A DNA stretch of 64,000 bases from Rathayibacter sp. VKM Ac-2856 (GCF_013205055.1 NZ_JABMLF010000006.1:347806-411805), one strand, 5' to 3'. Positions 7,790 to 17,247 are shown, numbered from the stretch's first letter. Notes: generated from the letters alone by a model not told the origin. Translations and numbers: made by a program.

Positions 7790-8818
7790 ATGACCCTGCA
7801 GGAGCTGAAGTCCGTCGCCGATGTCGCGCGAGAGCGCGGCGTGAGTACGGCGCGCATCCGTCAGCTCATCGCCGAAGGGCGCATCCGGGCGGAGAAGGTC
7901 GGAGGCGTGCATGTCATCAGGGGTGATCAGGACGTCCCCTCGCCGCGAGTCTCTCGTCCGCTCGGCGACCGGATGGCGTGGGGACTCGTCGCCGCGCTCT
8001 CGGGCGCTGTGGACCCGGCCCTGACGAGGTCCGAGCGGAGTCGCATCACCCGGATGATCCAGCGACTCGAGAGCGCGGAGGATCCCGTGGCGGTGACGCG
8101 CTCGTGGACCGCGGAGCTTCTGCCGCCGGAGTCCCTGGACCTTCCCACGGAACTCGTCGACCAGCTGCGGGGAGAGCGGGAGCTGCTCCCCGTCGGAGCA
8201 TCGGACCCCCGAGCGGGCCCGCGCGACGTCAGCCGCCTCGAGCTGCTCGTCTCCACCCGGCTGAAGGCTCAGCTCCGAGAGGAGGTCGCCGCAGCCGGCC
8301 CGTCATCGACTTCCGTGATCCTGCATCACGTCCCCGATGAGCGGTGGCCGTTCGTCAGCGAGGGATCGGTGCCGATCGGGCTGAGCATCGCCGCGCTCGC
8401 GCGACGGACCGACCGGACGACGGCGCTCGCCGCGCGTCGTCTCCTGAGGCGCGCCCTCCCCTCCCACGCGGCGGTCATGGCCGAGGTCGAGGCGGATCGT
8501 CGCGAGCGTGATCGGTCACTGCGTCGCGAGACCACTCGCTCCGTCCAGCTCCACCGCGCCGCGCTGGAGCTCCTCGACCGCTCTCCGGACTTCCGTCCTC
8601 GGGCGGAAGCGCGGCTCGAGCAGCTGCGAGGAAAGGTCCGAGGGGATGCGCACCAGTGGCTGGACGAGTGGGCGGAACTGCTCCGCAGTCCGCTCTCCAC
8701 GCAGATCGAGGCCCTGCTCGCGGAGACGGAGCACGCTCACGACCTGCGCTCGGTCTCGCCGCTCGCCGGACTGATCCCCGACGAGGAGCGATCGGCGCTG
8801 CTCGAGGCGAGCGCGTGA
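7790..8818 (+). CDS. HTH protein paired with the DUF6036 nucleotidyltransferase (putative antitoxin)
   Basis: A 342-residue protein. Residues 1-50 form a MerR/excisionase-like winged helix-turn-helix (SVADVARERGVSTARIRQLIAEGRI, then VGGVHVIRGDQ). The rest is helical and Arg/Glu-rich, with a segment around VILHHVPDERWPF and a long coiled-coil-like stretch at ~230-320; no family was recognised for it. A TAGACT hexamer (7777-7782) seven bases before the ATG suggests a leaderless transcript. Its TGA overlaps the start of the nucleotidyltransferase (GTGA), so the two are translationally coupled. It is unusually long for an antitoxin. Confidence 0.7.
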   Translation: MTLQELKSVADVARERGVSTARIRQLIAEGRIRAEKVGGVHVIRGDQDVPSPRVSRPLGDRMAWGLVAALSGAVDPALTRSERSRITRMIQRLESAEDPVAVTRSWTAELLPPESLDLPTELVDQLRGERELLPVGASDPRAGPRDVSRLELLVSTRLKAQLREEVAAAGPSSTSVILHHVPDERWPFVSEGSVPIGLSIAALARRTDRTTALAARRLLRRALPSHAAVMAEVEADRRERDRSLRRETTRSVQLHRAALELLDRSPDFRPRAEARLEQLRGKVRGDAHQWLDEWAELLRSPLSTQIEALLAETEHAHDLRSVSPLAGLIPDEERSALLEASA

Positions 8819-9357
8819 ACAGGGACGAGCTGGAGCACGGGATCCGCGCCGCGACCGAGATCATCCAGGCGGACGAAGTGATCATCATCGGCTCCCAGTC
8901 GGTGCTGGGCACGTGGAGTGAGTCGGAGCTGCCTGCCGAGGCGACGGCGTCGAACGAGCTCGACGTTCTTCCGCTGAACGACACGGACAGCGAGGCGCTG
9001 GCGACGAGACTCAGCGGAGTCGCCGGCGAGCTCTCGTCGTTCGACGCTGCGCACGGGTTCCACCTGGACGGCGTCGGCCGGAAGACGGCGGTTCTTCCCC
9101 ACGGGTGGGAGGACCGTCTCCGGCGAGTGCAGAACGACAACACCCTTGGACGGATCGGGTGGTGCCTCGATCCGCACGACCTGTGCGTGGCGAAGCTCGT
9201 CGCGAACCGAGACAAGGACCGGTCCTTCGTCTCCGCGCTCGTCCGACACCGTCTCATCGACCCGGAGCTCCTGCTGGAGAGGCTGGTCGACACCGACCTG
9301 GACTACCGGACGAGCGACACCGTCTGGAGCACCGCTCACGGTCTTCTCGACCTCTGA
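8815..9357 (+). CDS. DUF6036-family nucleotidyltransferase (putative toxin)
   Basis: A 180-residue protein beginning VNRDELEHGIRAATEI. Family marks are IIIGSQSVLGTW (the GS motif of the nucleotidyltransferase fold), NELDVLP (acidic metal site), GVGRKTAVLPHGWEDRL and IGWCLDPHDLCVAKLVANRDKD. Members of this family sit next to HTH genes and are proposed nucleotidyltransferase toxins; the target is unknown. The GTG at 8815 overlaps the preceding stop by four bases. This pair is complete, unlike the pair at 2909-4103, and the two HTH partners are of different types. Confidence 0.75.
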   Translation: MNRDELEHGIRAATEIIQADEVIIIGSQSVLGTWSESELPAEATASNELDVLPLNDTDSEALATRLSGVAGELSSFDAAHGFHLDGVGRKTAVLPHGWEDRLRRVQNDNTLGRIGWCLDPHDLCVAKLVANRDKDRSFVSALVRHRLIDPELLLERLVDTDLDYRTSDTVWSTAHGLLDL

Positions 9358-9403
9358 CCGCATCCTCGCCGCGACAGCCCGACGAGACGCCGCAGCAACG
9401 AGA

Positions 9404-9438
9404 AGAACCCCCCGATCTCCATGAGATCGAGGGGTTCT
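9404..9438. terminator. Hairpin terminator between convergent nucleotidyltransferase and tRNA genes
   Basis: AGAACCCC (9404-9411) pairs with GGGGTTCT (9431-9438), and GATCTC with GAGATC inside, giving a stem of about 15 bp. It separates the plus-strand nucleotidyltransferase gene from the minus-strand tRNA and could terminate both. Confidence 0.75.
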
Positions 9439-9443
9439 GCCGG

Positions 9444-9528
9444 TGTCCGAGGGGGGACTTGAACCCCCACGCCCTATACGGGCACTAGCACCTCAAGCTA
9501 GCGCGTCTGCCATTTCCGCCACCCGGAC
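9444..9528 (-). tRNA. tRNA-Leu (anticodon GAG)
   Basis: An 85-nt class II tRNA. The acceptor arm GTCCGGG pairs with CTCGGAC (one G-U) and the discriminator base is A. The anticodon stem is CTAGC/GCTAG with loop TTGAGGT, giving GAG for CUC leucine codons. The variable arm is long and the T arm holds GGTTCAAGTCC. No CCA is encoded. The 3' end faces the accessory segment to its left. Confidence 0.95.
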
Positions 9529-9667
9529 GGGTGTTTCTTCCGGCCTGCGTTTCCGCGGCCGAAGAAGACATTAGCACGGTTCGAGAGCCCTGGATGACAC
9601 CGCCCGGGAGGGGTGCCCGGAGGGATGCCGCGAGGGGTGCCGCGAGCCCGCCCGCTAGCGTGGGGGC

Positions 9668-10996
9668 ATGACGTCCTCCGACAGCGCCGCCGCCCCCTCC
9701 GAGTCGGATCTCGACGAGACCGCGATCATCGCGCGGGACCTCATCCGCTTCGACACCAGCAACTACGGCGACGGGAAGGCCGAGCCCGAGCGCGAGGCGG
9801 CCGAGTACGTCGCCGCCCGGCTGCGCGACCTCGGCCTCGAGCCCGAGCTGATCGACTCCGACCCGGGCCGCACCAGCGTCGTCGCCCGGGTCGCGGGGGA
9901 GGACCGCGAGCGCGGCGCCCTCGTCGTGCACGGGCACCTCGACGTCGTCCCCGCGATCGCGGACAACTGGAGCGTCGACCCCTTCGGCGGCGTGATCAAG
10001 GACGGCATGCTCTGGGGCCGCGGCGCGGTCGACATGAAGAACATGGACGCGATGATCCTCGCCTCCCTCGGCGACATCCTCGGCAGCGGCCGGAAGCCCT
10101 CGCGCGACCTCGTCGTCGCCTTCTTCGCCGACGAGGAGGCCGGCGGCGTGCGCGGCTCCGGCCACCTCGTCAAGACCCGGCCCGAGCTGTTCGACGGCGC
10201 GACCGAGGCGATCAGCGAGGTCGGCGGCTACTCGATCGAGCTCGGCGGCAAGCGCGCCTACCTCGTGCAGACCGGCGAGAAGGCGCTGCTCTGGCTCACC
10301 CTGCGCGCCCGCGGAACGGCCGGGCACGGCTCGCAGATCAACGGCGAGAACGCCGTCACCCGCCTCGCCCAGGCCATCGCGCGCATCGGCAGCGAGGAGT
10401 GGCCCACCCGCCTGACCGACACCACGCGCGAGCTGCTCGGCGAAGTCGCCCGCATCCTCGGCCACGACCCGCAGCGCAGCACCCCGGAGGAGCTCGCGCT
10501 CGCCACCGGCACCGCCTCGCGCTTCATCGCCGCGACGCTGCGCACCACGGCGAACCCCTCGATGCTCTCGGCCGGCTACAAGGCCAACGTCATCCCCGAC
10601 ACGGCGGAGGCGACCATCGACGTCCGCGTGCTCCCCGGCGAGGAGGACGCCGTGCTCGAGCGGCTGAAGGTCCTCGCGGGCGAGCACGTCGAGATCCTGG
10701 TGCAGCACCGCGACATCGGACTCGAGGTGCCCTTCGCCGGGCCGCTCGTGGAGAGCATGGCGGCCTCGCTCCGCCGCTTCGACCCCGAGGCCGAGGTGCT
10801 GCCGTACCTCCTGTCCGGGGGTACCGACAACAAGGCCCTCTCGACGATCGGGATCACCGGCTACGGATTCGCGCCGCTGCAGCTGCCGGGCTCGCTCGAC
10901 TTCCCGGCGCTGTTCCACGGGGTCGATGAGCGGGTTCCGCTCGACGCACTAGTGTTTGGCAGGAAGGTCCTGACCGATCTCCTCCTGCGATCCTGA
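9668..10996 (+). CDS. M20-family metallopeptidase
   Basis: A 442-residue zinc-dependent exopeptidase or deacylase of the M20/dipeptidase group, acting in the cytoplasm. Motifs in order are VVHGHLDVVP (metal His and Asp), LWGRGAVDMKN (bridging Asp), FFADEEAGG (general base Glu and metal Glu), the lid domain with LRARGTAGHGSQ, IPDTAEATIDVRVLPG, and FPALFHGVDERVP (C-terminal metal His). The substrate is probably a small peptide or N-acylated amino acid. The ATG follows a TAGCGT hexamer at -10 spacing, so the message may be leaderless. In many actinobacteria this gene precedes uppP and mshC, as here. Confidence 0.9.
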   Translation: MTSSDSAAAPSESDLDETAIIARDLIRFDTSNYGDGKAEPEREAAEYVAARLRDLGLEPELIDSDPGRTSVVARVAGEDRERGALVVHGHLDVVPAIADNWSVDPFGGVIKDGMLWGRGAVDMKNMDAMILASLGDILGSGRKPSRDLVVAFFADEEAGGVRGSGHLVKTRPELFDGATEAISEVGGYSIELGGKRAYLVQTGEKALLWLTLRARGTAGHGSQINGENAVTRLAQAIARIGSEEWPTRLTDTTRELLGEVARILGHDPQRSTPEELALATGTASRFIAATLRTTANPSMLSAGYKANVIPDTAEATIDVRVLPGEEDAVLERLKVLAGEHVEILVQHRDIGLEVPFAGPLVESMAASLRRFDPEAEVLPYLLSGGTDNKALSTIGITGYGFAPLQLPGSLDFPALFHGVDERVPLDALVFGRKVLTDLLLRS

Positions 10997-11066
10997 TGGT
11001 CAGATCCACGACCACCACCGACCGCCTGCTGGCCGATGACGCCCCAGCCCTCCTCGAAAGTGACGC

Positions 11067-11915
11067 ATGGGCCTGCTCGAAGCGCTGATCCTGGGACTCG
11101 TCCAGGGTCTGACGGAATTCCTCCCCATCTCCTCCAGCGCCCACCTCCGGATCGTGAGCGAGCTGCTCCCCGGACTGGACGGCAAGGACACCGGAGCGGC
11201 GTTCACCGCCATCACGCAGCTCGGCACCGAGACCGCGGTCATCATCTACTTCTGGCGCGACATCGTGAAGATCGTGTCGAACTGGTGCCGCTCCCTGGTC
11301 GGCAAGGTGCCGCGCACCGACGCGAACGCCCGCATGGGCTGGCTGATCATCGTCGGCAGCCTCCCGATCATCGTGCTCGGCCTGCTCTTCCAGGATCAGA
11401 TCGAGACCACGCTCCGCTCGCTCTGGGTCGTCGCGACCACCCTCATCGTCTTCGGCATCCTGCTCGGCGTGGCCGACGCGGTGGGCGCGAAGAAGCGCCG
11501 CCTGCGCGACCTGAACGTCCGGGACGGCCTGATCTTCGGAGGCGCGCAGGCGCTCGCCCTCGTCCCCGGCGTCTCGCGCTCCGGCGGCACGATCACGGCC
11601 GGCCTCTTCATGGGCTACGAGCGCAAGGCCGCCGCGCGCTACTCCTTCCTCCTCGCGATCCCCGCCGTCTTCGGCAGCGGGCTGTACCAGCTGTACAAGA
11701 GCATCAGCGACCCGGAGATCCTGCCCAACCAGATCCAGGTCGGCGGGCTCGAGACGCTGGTCGCGACGATCGTCGCCTTCGTGGTCGGCTTCGTCGTGAT
11801 CGCCTTCTTCATGAGCTACATCTCGCGCCGCAGCTTCCTGCCGTTCGTGATCTACCGCATCGTCCTCGGCGTCGTCCTCATGGTCGCGCTGAGCACGGGC
11901 GCCCTCGCCGCGTAG
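11067..11915 (+). CDS. uppP: Undecaprenyl-diphosphate phosphatase UppP
   Basis: A 282-residue integral membrane protein that dephosphorylates undecaprenyl diphosphate, recycling the lipid carrier for peptidoglycan and other wall polymers. The BacA/UppP signatures are [14 protein letters not shown] near the N-terminus and [17 protein letters not shown] in the second half; both carry the catalytic residues. About eight membrane helices can be seen. Its stop codon is immediately followed by the mshC start (TAGATG), so the two genes are one transcription unit. Confidence 0.95.
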   Translation: MGLLEALILGLVQGLTEFLPISSSAHLRIVSELLPGLDGKDTGAAFTAITQLGTETAVIIYFWRDIVKIVSNWCRSLVGKVPRTDANARMGWLIIVGSLPIIVLGLLFQDQIETTLRSLWVVATTLIVFGILLGVADAVGAKKRRLRDLNVRDGLIFGGAQALALVPGVSRSGGTITAGLFMGYERKAAARYSFLLAIPAVFGSGLYQLYKSISDPEILPNQIQVGGLETLVATIVAFVVGFVVIAFFMSYISRRSFLPFVIYRIVLGVVLMVALSTGALAA

Positions 11916-13163
11916 ATGCGCACCTGGAGCGCCCCCGCCGTCCCGGCTCTGCCCGGTCGCGGTCCCGTGCCCGCCGTGCACGACACGGCGACCGGCGGAC
12001 TCGTCGAGCTGGCCGCGGAGGACGGCACGGCCCGTCTCTACGTCTGCGGGATCACCCCCTACGACGCGACGCACCTCGGCCACGCGTCGACCTACCTCGC
12101 CTTCGACACGGTGCAGCGGCTCTGGCGCGACGCGGGCTACGCGGTGCTCTACGCGCAGAACGTCACCGACGTCGATGACCCGCTGCTGGAGCGCGCCGCG
12201 CGCGACGGAGTGGACTGGCGCGACCTCGCCGAGGAGCAGGTCGAGCTCTTCCGCGGCGACATGGCGGCGCTGCGCATCCTGCCGCCCGACCACTACGACG
12301 GCGTCACCGAGACCATCGAGCCCATCGCGGCGGCGGCCGACCGCCTCGAGCGCGCCGGCATCGCCTACCGCGTCGCGGCCCCGGACGCCTCGGCCCAGGA
12401 CGGCGCGGACCTCTACTACGACATCGCCGCGGGCGAGAGCGACGTCTGGCGCCTGGGCAGCGAGAGCCGCCTCGACGCCGCGACGATGGCCGAGCTCTTC
12501 GCGCAGCGCGGCGGGGACCCCGACCGCGCGGGCAAGCGCGACCCGCTCGATCCGCTGCTCTGGCGCGCCGAGCGCGACGGCGAGCCCGCGTGGGACGCCG
12601 CCGTCGGCCGCGGCCGCCCGGGCTGGCACATCGAGTGCTCCGTGATCGCGCTCGACCGCCTCGGCGCCGAGTTCACGCTGCAGGGCGGCGGGAGCGACCT
12701 CGTCTTCCCGCACCACGAGTTCAGCGCGGCGCACGCGGCGTCGCTGTCGGGGCGTCCGCTCGCCGGTGCGTACGCGCACGCGGGCATGGTCGCGTACCAG
12801 GGCGAGAAGATGAGCAAGTCGCTCGGCAACCTCGTCCTGGTCTCGCGGCTGCGGGCGCAGGGAGTCGACCCGCGCGCGATCCGCCTGGCGCTGCTGGCGC
12901 ACCACTACCGCTCCGACTGGGAGTGGCTGCCCGAGGACCTGCCCGCCGCCGAGGCGCGCCTCGCGCGGTGGGAGGCGTCGCTCGCCCGCAGCGGGACGGC
13001 GTCGGCCGTCGACGTGCTCGCGCGCTTGCGCGGCGTGCTCGCGGTGGACGCCGACACCCCGGGCGCCCTCGCGGTGCTCGACGAGGCGGCGGCGACCGGG
13101 GTCGACGACCCTGCTCTGCTGCGCGACGCGGTCGACGCACTGCTCGGCGTCCGCCTGGGCTGA
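11916..13163 (+). CDS. mshC: Mycothiol ligase MshC
   Basis: A 415-residue class I tRNA-synthetase-like enzyme that uses ATP to join cysteine to the amino group of GlcN-inositol, the third step of mycothiol synthesis. Motifs are [15 protein letters not shown] (zinc Cys plus HIGH-like), the [10 protein letters not shown] segment, [11 protein letters not shown] (zinc Cys), [10 protein letters not shown] and EKMSKSLGN (KMSKS). The length is normal, and [13 protein letters not shown] distinguishes it from cysteinyl-tRNA synthetase. It follows uppP with no gap, the usual actinobacterial arrangement. Confidence 0.96.
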   Translation: MRTWSAPAVPALPGRGPVPAVHDTATGGLVELAAEDGTARLYVCGITPYDATHLGHASTYLAFDTVQRLWRDAGYAVLYAQNVTDVDDPLLERAARDGVDWRDLAEEQVELFRGDMAALRILPPDHYDGVTETIEPIAAAADRLERAGIAYRVAAPDASAQDGADLYYDIAAGESDVWRLGSESRLDAATMAELFAQRGGDPDRAGKRDPLDPLLWRAERDGEPAWDAAVGRGRPGWHIECSVIALDRLGAEFTLQGGGSDLVFPHHEFSAAHAASLSGRPLAGAYAHAGMVAYQGEKMSKSLGNLVLVSRLRAQGVDPRAIRLALLAHHYRSDWEWLPEDLPAAEARLARWEASLARSGTASAVDVLARLRGVLAVDADTPGALAVLDEAAATGVDDPALLRDAVDALLGVRLG

Positions 13164-13190
13164 GCCCGCGCCCGGCGTCCGGGCGACGGC

Positions 13191-13365
13191 GGATCTCGAT
13201 ACGGCCGCTGCGCGGCCTACTCGATCAGCATGCAGGGCGGCTGCCTGCGCTTTCGGCGCGGGTGGAACCATGCTGGTCGAGTAGCCCGCAGGGCGTATCG
13301 AGACCCGGTGTGCAGAGGCGGGTGGATCTCGATACGCCCACTGCGTGGGCTACTCGATCAGCATG
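13191..13365. repeat. Three intergenic palindromic repeats
   Basis: Forward copies at 13191-13231 and 13323-13365 and a reverse copy at 13269-13306 lie between mshC and the convergent PAC2 gene. The two forward copies differ in the stem but keep pairing: GGCC-loop-GGCC in the first, and CCCA with TGGG in the second. This suggests selection on the folded form. They may serve as a terminator between the convergent genes. Confidence 0.85.
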
Positions 13366-13387
13366 CAGGGGGCGTCGCCCGGCGGCG

Positions 13388-14248
13388 CTACGGGCGCCAG
13401 GGCTCCTCGCCGGAGCGGCCGTCGCCGCGGCGGCGGAGGTAGCGCTCGAACTCCTGGGCGATGGCCTCGCCGCTGGCCTCGGGGGAGTCGACGGTGTCGC
13501 GCGCCTGCTCGAGCTGGGCGATGTAGGCCGCCATCTCCTCGTCGTCGAGCGCGAGGGCGTCGATGCCGCGCTCCCACTCGCCGGCCTCCTCGACGAGGTC
13601 GCCGCGGGGGATCGCCAGACCGACGACCTCCTCGAGCTTCTCGAGCAGCGCCAGCATCGCCTTGGGCGACGGCGCGTTGTGCACGTAGTGCGGGACCGAG
13701 GCCCACAGCGACACCGCCGGGATCCCGACCTTCTGCGCCGCCTCGCCGATGACGCTGAGGATGCCGACCGGCCCCTCGTAGGTGGAGCGCTCGAGCTCGA
13801 ACTGCGCGCGCATCTCGGCGTTCTCGCTCGAGGCGAAGAGCGAGATGGGGCGGGTGTGCGGCACGTCGGCGAGCATCGCGCCGAGGAAGACCACGGCCGA
13901 GATGTCGATCGCGAGCATGGCGTCGACGACCTCCGCCGCGAAGCTCTTCCAGCTGCGCGAGGGCTCGGTGCCGATCATCACGTAGAGGGCGCTCTCCGCA
14001 TCAACGGAGGTGTCGGCCGGGCCGAAGATCTGGGTACCGGGCCAGGAGAGGCTGCGTCGGCCGTCCTCGCCGATGGAGAGCATCGGGCGGGTGTACTGGA
14101 AGTCGTAGTACTGCTCCGCGTCGACGGAGAAGAGAGGCACGAACTCGCCGGCGTCCTTCACGAGGCGCACCGCTCCGCTGGCCGCGTCGCCCGCGTCGTT
14201 CCAGCCCTCGAAGGCCACGACCAGGACGTTCCCCTTGATCACGTTCAT
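13388..14248 (-). CDS. PAC2-family protein
   Basis: A 286-residue PAC2 (proteasome assembly chaperone 2-like) protein, widespread in actinobacteria and of unsettled function. Visible features are VLVVAFEGWNDAGDAAS at the start, SWPGTQIFGPAD, VVFLGAMLADVPHTRPI and VGIPAVSLWASVPHYV. The acidic C-terminus (ALDDEEMAAYIAQLEQ) is typical. The ATG at 14248 begins at the domain and is followed by no competing start. No proteasome genes occur in this window. It is divergent from the HAD gene at 14411. Confidence 0.85.
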   Translation of the reverse strand: MNVIKGNVLVVAFEGWNDAGDAASGAVRLVKDAGEFVPLFSVDAEQYYDFQYTRPMLSIGEDGRRSLSWPGTQIFGPADTSVDAESALYVMIGTEPSRSWKSFAAEVVDAMLAIDISAVVFLGAMLADVPHTRPISLFASSENAEMRAQFELERSTYEGPVGILSVIGEAAQKVGIPAVSLWASVPHYVHNAPSPKAMLALLEKLEEVVGLAIPRGDLVEEAGEWERGIDALALDDEEMAAYIAQLEQARDTVDSPEASGEAIAQEFERYLRRRGDGRSGEEPWRP

Positions 14249-14410
14249 AGGCGAGGTCTCCGTGTTCGGCTCGATGTCCGGGGAGCGCTGCGTGCGCCGG
14301 ACCCGTTCGTCAAGGATAGGACCCGGCCCCGGCCCCGCCGTCCGGGCCCCCGTCTTTCCGCTGTCCGCGTACGGTCGGCCGGACGAGGCCTGCCGGTACC
14401 ATGGTCGCTC

Positions 14411-15154
14411 GTGACTTCCGACACCTCCCCGCCCGAGTCCCGGCCGCAGCCCCCGCTCCCGGACGGCGCTCCGGCGGCGGTCCTCTGGGACATGGACGGC
14501 ACCCTCGTCGACACGGAGCCGTACTGGATGGCGTCCGAGCACGCCCTCGTCGCGTCGTTCGGCGGCGTCTGGACGCACGAGGACGCGATGAGCCTGGTCG
14601 GCTCCGGCCTCCCCGCCTCCGCGCGCATCCTGCAGGGCAAGGGCGTCGACCTGCCCGTCGACGCGATCATCGACCGGATGACCGACGAGGTGATCGCGCA
14701 GCTCGCCGAGAGCATCCCGTGGCGCCCGGGCGCGCTCGAGCTGCTCTCCGCCGTCCGCGAGGCCGGAGTGCCGCAGGCGCTCGTCACGATGTCGATCGGC
14801 CGGATGGCGCACGCCGTCGTCGACCGCCTCCCGTTCCCTGCCTTCACCACCGTCGTCAGCGGCGACATGGTCGAGCAGAGCAAGCCGCACCCGGAGGCGT
14901 ACCTCCTCGCGGCGCGCACCCTCGGCGTCGAGGTGCGCGCGTGCGTCGCCATCGAGGACTCGCACGCGGGCCTCGCCTCCGCCGTCGCCTCGGGCGCGGC
15001 CGCGATCGGCGTGCCGCACCAGCTCGAGCTCGACCCCGCCGCCCCCTACGCCCTCTGGCCCACCCTCGCGGGCCGTACCGTCGCGGACCTCGCGCTGGTG
15101 TCCTCCGAGCACCGCAGCCGCGCGCTCACGACCGAGACGGAGGCCCGCCGATGA
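14411..15154 (+). CDS. HAD-superfamily hydrolase
   Basis: A 247-residue phosphatase-like HAD protein (beta-phosphoglucomutase/phosphatase subfamily). Motif I is LWDMDGTLVDTE (nucleophile Asp), motif II is LVTMS, the Lys motif is SKPHPEAYLLAA and motif IV is AIEDSHAG. An alpha-helical cap lies at ~45-110. Likely substrates are small phosphorylated sugars or nucleotides. The GTG at 14411 starts a short Pro-rich lead-in. It overlaps the methyltransferase start by four bases (ATGA). Confidence 0.85.
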   Translation: MTSDTSPPESRPQPPLPDGAPAAVLWDMDGTLVDTEPYWMASEHALVASFGGVWTHEDAMSLVGSGLPASARILQGKGVDLPVDAIIDRMTDEVIAQLAESIPWRPGALELLSAVREAGVPQALVTMSIGRMAHAVVDRLPFPAFTTVVSGDMVEQSKPHPEAYLLAARTLGVEVRACVAIEDSHAGLASAVASGAAAIGVPHQLELDPAAPYALWPTLAGRTVADLALVSSEHRSRALTTETEARR

Positions 15155-16200
15155 CCGGTGAGGCACTGCAGCATTCCGGACCCTTCCGCGCGGGCGACCG
15201 CGTCCAGCTCACCGGGCCGAAGGGGCGGATGAACACCATCACGCTCGTCCCTGGCAAGGTCTTCCACACCCACCGCGGCGGGATCGAGCACGACACCGTG
15301 ATCGGCCTGCCCGACGGCTCGGTCGTCGTGAACACGGTCGGCGTCGAGCACCTCGCCCTGCGCCCGCTGCTCGCCGACTTCGTCATGTCGATGCCCCGCG
15401 GAGCGGCGATCGTCTACCCGAAGGACGCGGCGCAGATCCTTGCCCTCGCGGACGTCTTCCCCGGCGCCCGCGTCGTCGAGGCCGGCGTCGGCTCCGGGGC
15501 GCTCTCGCTCTGGCTGCTGCGCGCCATCGGGCCGACCGGCCGGCTCTCCTCCTTCGAGCGCCGCGACGAGTTCGCCGACGTCGCCCGCGCGAACATCGAG
15601 ACCTTCCTCGGCTACACCCCCGAGAACTGGACCGTCACCGTGGGCGACCTGGTGGAGGAGCTGCCCGGAGCCGTCGCCCCGGGTGAGGCCGACCGCGTCG
15701 TCCTCGACATGCTCGCGCCCTGGGAGTGCCTCGACGTCGCCGCCGACGCGCTGACGCCCGGCGGGGTCCTGCTCTGCTACGTCGCGACCGTCACGCAGCT
15801 CTCGCGGGTCGCGGAGGCGATCCGCGCCTCGGGGCTCTTCACCAACCCGGCCTCGAACGAGACCATGGTGCGCGGCTGGCACGTCGAGGGCCTCGCCGTC
15901 CGCCCGGACCACCGGATGATCGGCCACACCGGCTTCCTCATCACCGCGCGCCGTCTCGCGCCGGGCGCCGTGCTGCCCGAGCTCAAGCGCCGCCCGTCGA
16001 AGACCGACTTCAGCGACGAGGACGTCGAGGCCTGGACCCCCGGTGCGCTGGGGGAGCGGGCCGTCAGCCCGAAGAGCCTGCGCAAGCGCGTGCGGGAGTC
16101 CGCCACCAGCGCCGAGCTCTCGCGGGCCCGCGGCTTCGGCGAGGCGGACGGCGACGCCGGAGCGTCGCAGGACTCCGGCGACGACGAGGGCATCGTCTAA
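15151..16200 (+). CDS. trmI: tRNA (adenine-58-N1)-methyltransferase TrmI
   Basis: A 349-residue SAM-dependent enzyme that methylates A58 in the T loop of tRNA, normally as a homotetramer. It has an N-terminal beta domain (GDRVQLTGPKGRMNTITL, GKVFHTHRGGIEHDTVIG), a Rossmann fold with VVEAGVGSGALSLWLL (SAM loop) and VVLDMLAPWE (catalytic Asp). An acidic low-complexity tail (~300-349) follows. In many actinobacteria the next genes encode Mpa/ARC, Dop, Pup and the proteasome; here the next gene is the FKBP lipoprotein. Confidence 0.93.
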   Translation: MTGEALQHSGPFRAGDRVQLTGPKGRMNTITLVPGKVFHTHRGGIEHDTVIGLPDGSVVVNTVGVEHLALRPLLADFVMSMPRGAAIVYPKDAAQILALADVFPGARVVEAGVGSGALSLWLLRAIGPTGRLSSFERRDEFADVARANIETFLGYTPENWTVTVGDLVEELPGAVAPGEADRVVLDMLAPWECLDVAADALTPGGVLLCYVATVTQLSRVAEAIRASGLFTNPASNETMVRGWHVEGLAVRPDHRMIGHTGFLITARRLAPGAVLPELKRRPSKTDFSDEDVEAWTPGALGERAVSPKSLRKRVRESATSAELSRARGFGEADGDAGASQDSGDDEGIV

Positions 16201-16293
16201 GCTGAACCCGGTTTTCCGGCCTCCCGGCCGAGCCGCCGTCCCGATCGTCTCGCACTCGGGCCCCACCACTCCCACTTCGTGAAACGAGGACCC

Positions 16294-17247
16294 GTGCGCA
16301 GGACCACCGCGCTCATCGCCGGCATCGGCATCGTCGCAGCCCTGAGCGGATGCTCCGCGTCCTCGCCGACGGCCGACTGCGACACCCCCTACTCGTCCGG
16401 CGCCTCGTCGTCGGCCGTGAAGGCGACCGGCGACTTCGGCGAGCAGCCCGACGTCACGGTGCCCACGCCGCTGAACGCCGACGGCACCCAGGTCAGCACG
16501 CTGATCGAGGGCTTGGGCGACCCGCTCGAGAAGGGCCAGCTCGTCACGATCGACTACACGCTGGTCAACGGCGCCGACGGCACGGTCCTCGAGGCCTCGC
16601 CGTACGACGGAGCGAGCACCGCCACCTTCACGGTCGGCGGCGCCGGTCTGGTCGGCCTCAACCAGGGCCTGCTCTGCACCCAGGTGGGCTCGCGCGTCGC
16701 GATCGCGATCGCTCCCGAGGACGGCTTCGGCGACTCGTCGGCCCAGCTCGGCATCTCGGCCGACGACACCCTCGTGCTCGTCGCCGACATCGAGAAGGCC
16801 GCGCTCGCCCGTGCGAACGGCGAGGCGCAGCCCGTCCCCAACGGCTTCCCGGCCGTGACGCTCGACCCCGACGGGATCCCCGGTCTCGCCAAGCCCGCGG
16901 GCGACGCGCCGACCACGCTCGAGATCGCCCAGCTCAAGAAGGGCGACGGCGCGGTCGTGGAGGACGGCGACCAGGTCGTCGTCCACTACACCGGCTGGCT
17001 CTGGGAGAGCGGCGAGATCTTCGACTCCAGCTGGCAGAAGGGCGCTCCGGCGACCTTCCTCGCGACGGAGGGCCAGGGCGGCGTCATCCCCGGCTTCGCC
17101 AAGGCCCTGATCGGCCAGCCGGTCGGCTCGCAGGTCATCGCGATCATCCCGCCCGACGCGGGCTACGGCGACACCCCGCCGCAGAACAGCCCGATCACGG
17201 CCGACTCCACGCTGGTCTTCGTCGCGGACGTCCTCGCGGTCGACTGA
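16294..17247 (+). CDS. FKBP-type peptidyl-prolyl isomerase lipoprotein, two FKBP domains
   Basis: A ~317-residue secreted lipoprotein. The N-terminus VRRTTALIAG, the hydrophobic stretch and the lipobox LSGC mark a type II signal peptide with lipidation on Cys. Two FKBP domains follow. The first (~60-165) is divergent. The second (~205-317) is canonical, with VVHYTGWLWESGEIFDSS, VIPGFAKALIGQPVGSQV and IIPPDAGYG, and should isomerise X-Pro bonds in exported proteins. The GTG at 16294 is preferred because GAGGA lies just upstream; an in-frame GTG at 16279 lacks a ribosome site. Confidence 0.9.
   Translation: MRRTTALIAGIGIVAALSGCSASSPTADCDTPYSSGASSSAVKATGDFGEQPDVTVPTPLNADGTQVSTLIEGLGDPLEKGQLVTIDYTLVNGADGTVLEASPYDGASTATFTVGGAGLVGLNQGLLCTQVGSRVAIAIAPEDGFGDSSAQLGISADDTLVLVADIEKAALARANGEAQPVPNGFPAVTLDPDGIPGLAKPAGDAPTTLEIAQLKKGDGAVVEDGDQVVVHYTGWLWESGEIFDSSWQKGAPATFLATEGQGGVIPGFAKALIGQPVGSQVIAIIPPDAGYGDTPPQNSPITADSTLVFVADVLAVD

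Noticed and set aside
9444..9528. Island attachment site proven by a direct repeat of the tRNA end
   Set aside because: I looked for the tRNA 3' sequence near 2750-7100 and saw no copy; only the geometry is suggestive.
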